Positions 5,097 to 5,844 of a DNA stretch of 5,844 nucleotides are shown in pieces. Location of the stretch: the NCBI GenBank assembly GCA_964458615.1, contig CAYWJR010000072.1:1-5844 (forward strand). The letters are read 5' to 3'. Under the pieces are notes generated by a model that saw nothing but the letters and a program-made list of their open reading frames with translations, did no database searches and was not told the DNA's origin. Every line of letters begins with the position of its first letter. Position 1 is the first letter of the stretch. Source of the stretch: SHNJ01 sp964458615. Lineage in GTDB: Bacteria; Pseudomonadota; Alphaproteobacteria; SHNJ01. The translations under genes were made by a program, and so were the position numbers.

Positions 5097-5844
5097 CCGC
5101 GCAAATTATCGACGGCAAATTATTTGCCGAAAATTTAAAAATCAAACTTGCGGCCGAAGTCGCGGCAATGAAACGCGATCATAATATCGTGCCTGGTTTG
5201 GCCGTGGTTCTGGTCGGCGCCGATCCGGCCAGCCAATCTTATGTCGGGTCAAAGAAAAAAACCGCCGCGGCGATGGGATTGCATTCGGTCGATATTTCGA
5301 AACCGGCCGATATTTCCGAAAATGAATTGCTGCAAATTATATCGCAATTGAATGCCGATCCAAAAATTCATGGGATATTGGTGCAATTGCCGTTGCCCAA
5401 ACATATTTCCGAAGAAAATATTCTGGGCGCTATCGACCCGCGCAAAGATGTGGACGGATTTCACGATGTGAATGCCGGAAAATTGGCCAAGGGCAAGCGC
5501 GATGGATTCGTTCCGTGCACGCCGTCCGGGTGTTTGATGTTGTTGCAACATCATCTGGGGGATTTGACGGGCAAAAAGGCGGTTGTGATCGGCAGATCCA
5601 ATATCGTCGGCGCGCCGATGGCGCAGTTATTGCGCCACGCAAATTGCACCGTTACCGTCGTGCATTCGAAAACCAAAAATTTACAGGCCGAATGCAAACA
5701 GGCGGATATATTGATCGCCGCGATCGGCAGACCGGAATTTGTGGGCGCGGATTTTATCAAATCCGGCGCGTGCGTGATCGATGTCGGTATCAACCGCGTT
5801 GCAACGCCGGACGGCAAAGCCAAATTGGTCGGCGATGTGAATTT
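5093..5844 (+). CDS. folD: Bifunctional methylenetetrahydrofolate dehydrogenase/cyclohydrolase FolD, 3' end beyond the window
   Basis: FolD converts 5,10-methylenetetrahydrofolate to 10-formyltetrahydrofolate in two steps, using NADP, in the cytoplasm; the products feed purine and initiator fMet-tRNA synthesis. The window holds 250 codons of a protein usually near 290. Active-site residues sit at the same numbers as in E. coli: Tyr50 and catalytic Lys54 in SYVGSKKK, Gln98 in LVQLPLP and Asp121 in KDVDGFH. PCTPSG (141-146) and the nucleotide-binding GRSNIVGAPMAQLL (167-180) follow, then DVGINR. The start ATG 5093 overlaps the preceding stop by 4 bases, with AGGA just upstream. No frameshift or missing residue is seen. 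The last part, including the stop, is outside the window. Confidence 0.98.
   Translation, partial: MTAQIIDGKLFAENLKIKLAAEVAAMKRDHNIVPGLAVVLVGADPASQSYVGSKKKTAAAMGLHSVDISKPADISENELLQIISQLNADPKIHGILVQLPLPKHISEENILGAIDPRKDVDGFHDVNAGKLAKGKRDGFVPCTPSGCLMLLQHHLGDLTGKKAVVIGRSNIVGAPMAQLLRHANCTVTVVHSKTKNLQAECKQADILIAAIGRPEFVGADFIKSGACVIDVGINRVATPDGKAKLVGDVN

Overview
The window looks like chromosomal DNA from a respiring alphaproteobacterium of roughly medium GC content. The evidence is an aconitase gene facing away from a cytochrome c maturation (ccm, System I) cluster, the alphaproteobacterial look of the Ccm proteins (for example the CcmG N-terminal GRDPSALPS stretch and a short single-CXXC CcmH), and a following yggT / DUF167 / folD group. 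I cannot name a genus from the sequence. There are no tRNA or rRNA genes, mobile elements or CRISPR arrays.

Layout: (1) Positions 629 to 1, minus strand, carry the start of acnA (aconitate hydratase A). The reading is excellent for about 192 codons, then jumps around position 55 to sequence that belongs about 370 residues further along the protein, in another frame. (2) Positions 630-821 are a divergent intergenic region with a convincing sigma70-type promoter for acnA on the minus strand and a weaker extended -10 promoter for the ccm genes on the plus strand. (3) Positions 822-4360 hold ccmA, ccmB, ccmC, ccmD, ccmE, ccmG and ccmH, packed head to tail with overlaps or gaps of a few bases, so very probably one operon. 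(4) Positions 4361-4452 are a short gap with a plausible promoter. (5) Positions 4453-5844 hold yggT, a DUF167 (YggU-like) gene and most of folD, again overlapping and probably co-transcribed.

How the genes work together: CcmA and CcmB form an ABC transporter-like module that works with CcmC and CcmD to load heme onto CcmE and release holo-CcmE in the periplasm. CcmG and CcmH handle the thiols of the apocytochrome CXXCH motif. The step that joins heme to apocytochrome needs CcmF (usually with CcmI), and neither gene is present here, so they must lie elsewhere if the pathway works. FolD supplies one-carbon folate cofactors. YggT and DUF167 proteins are poorly understood.

No wholly new system is visible. 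The points most worth a second look are the broken or chimeric acnA, the co-occurring unusual residues in the CcmA Q-loop and a CcmB cytoplasmic loop, the ccmEGH order without ccmF, and a perfect 15-bp tandem duplication at the end of ccmC.
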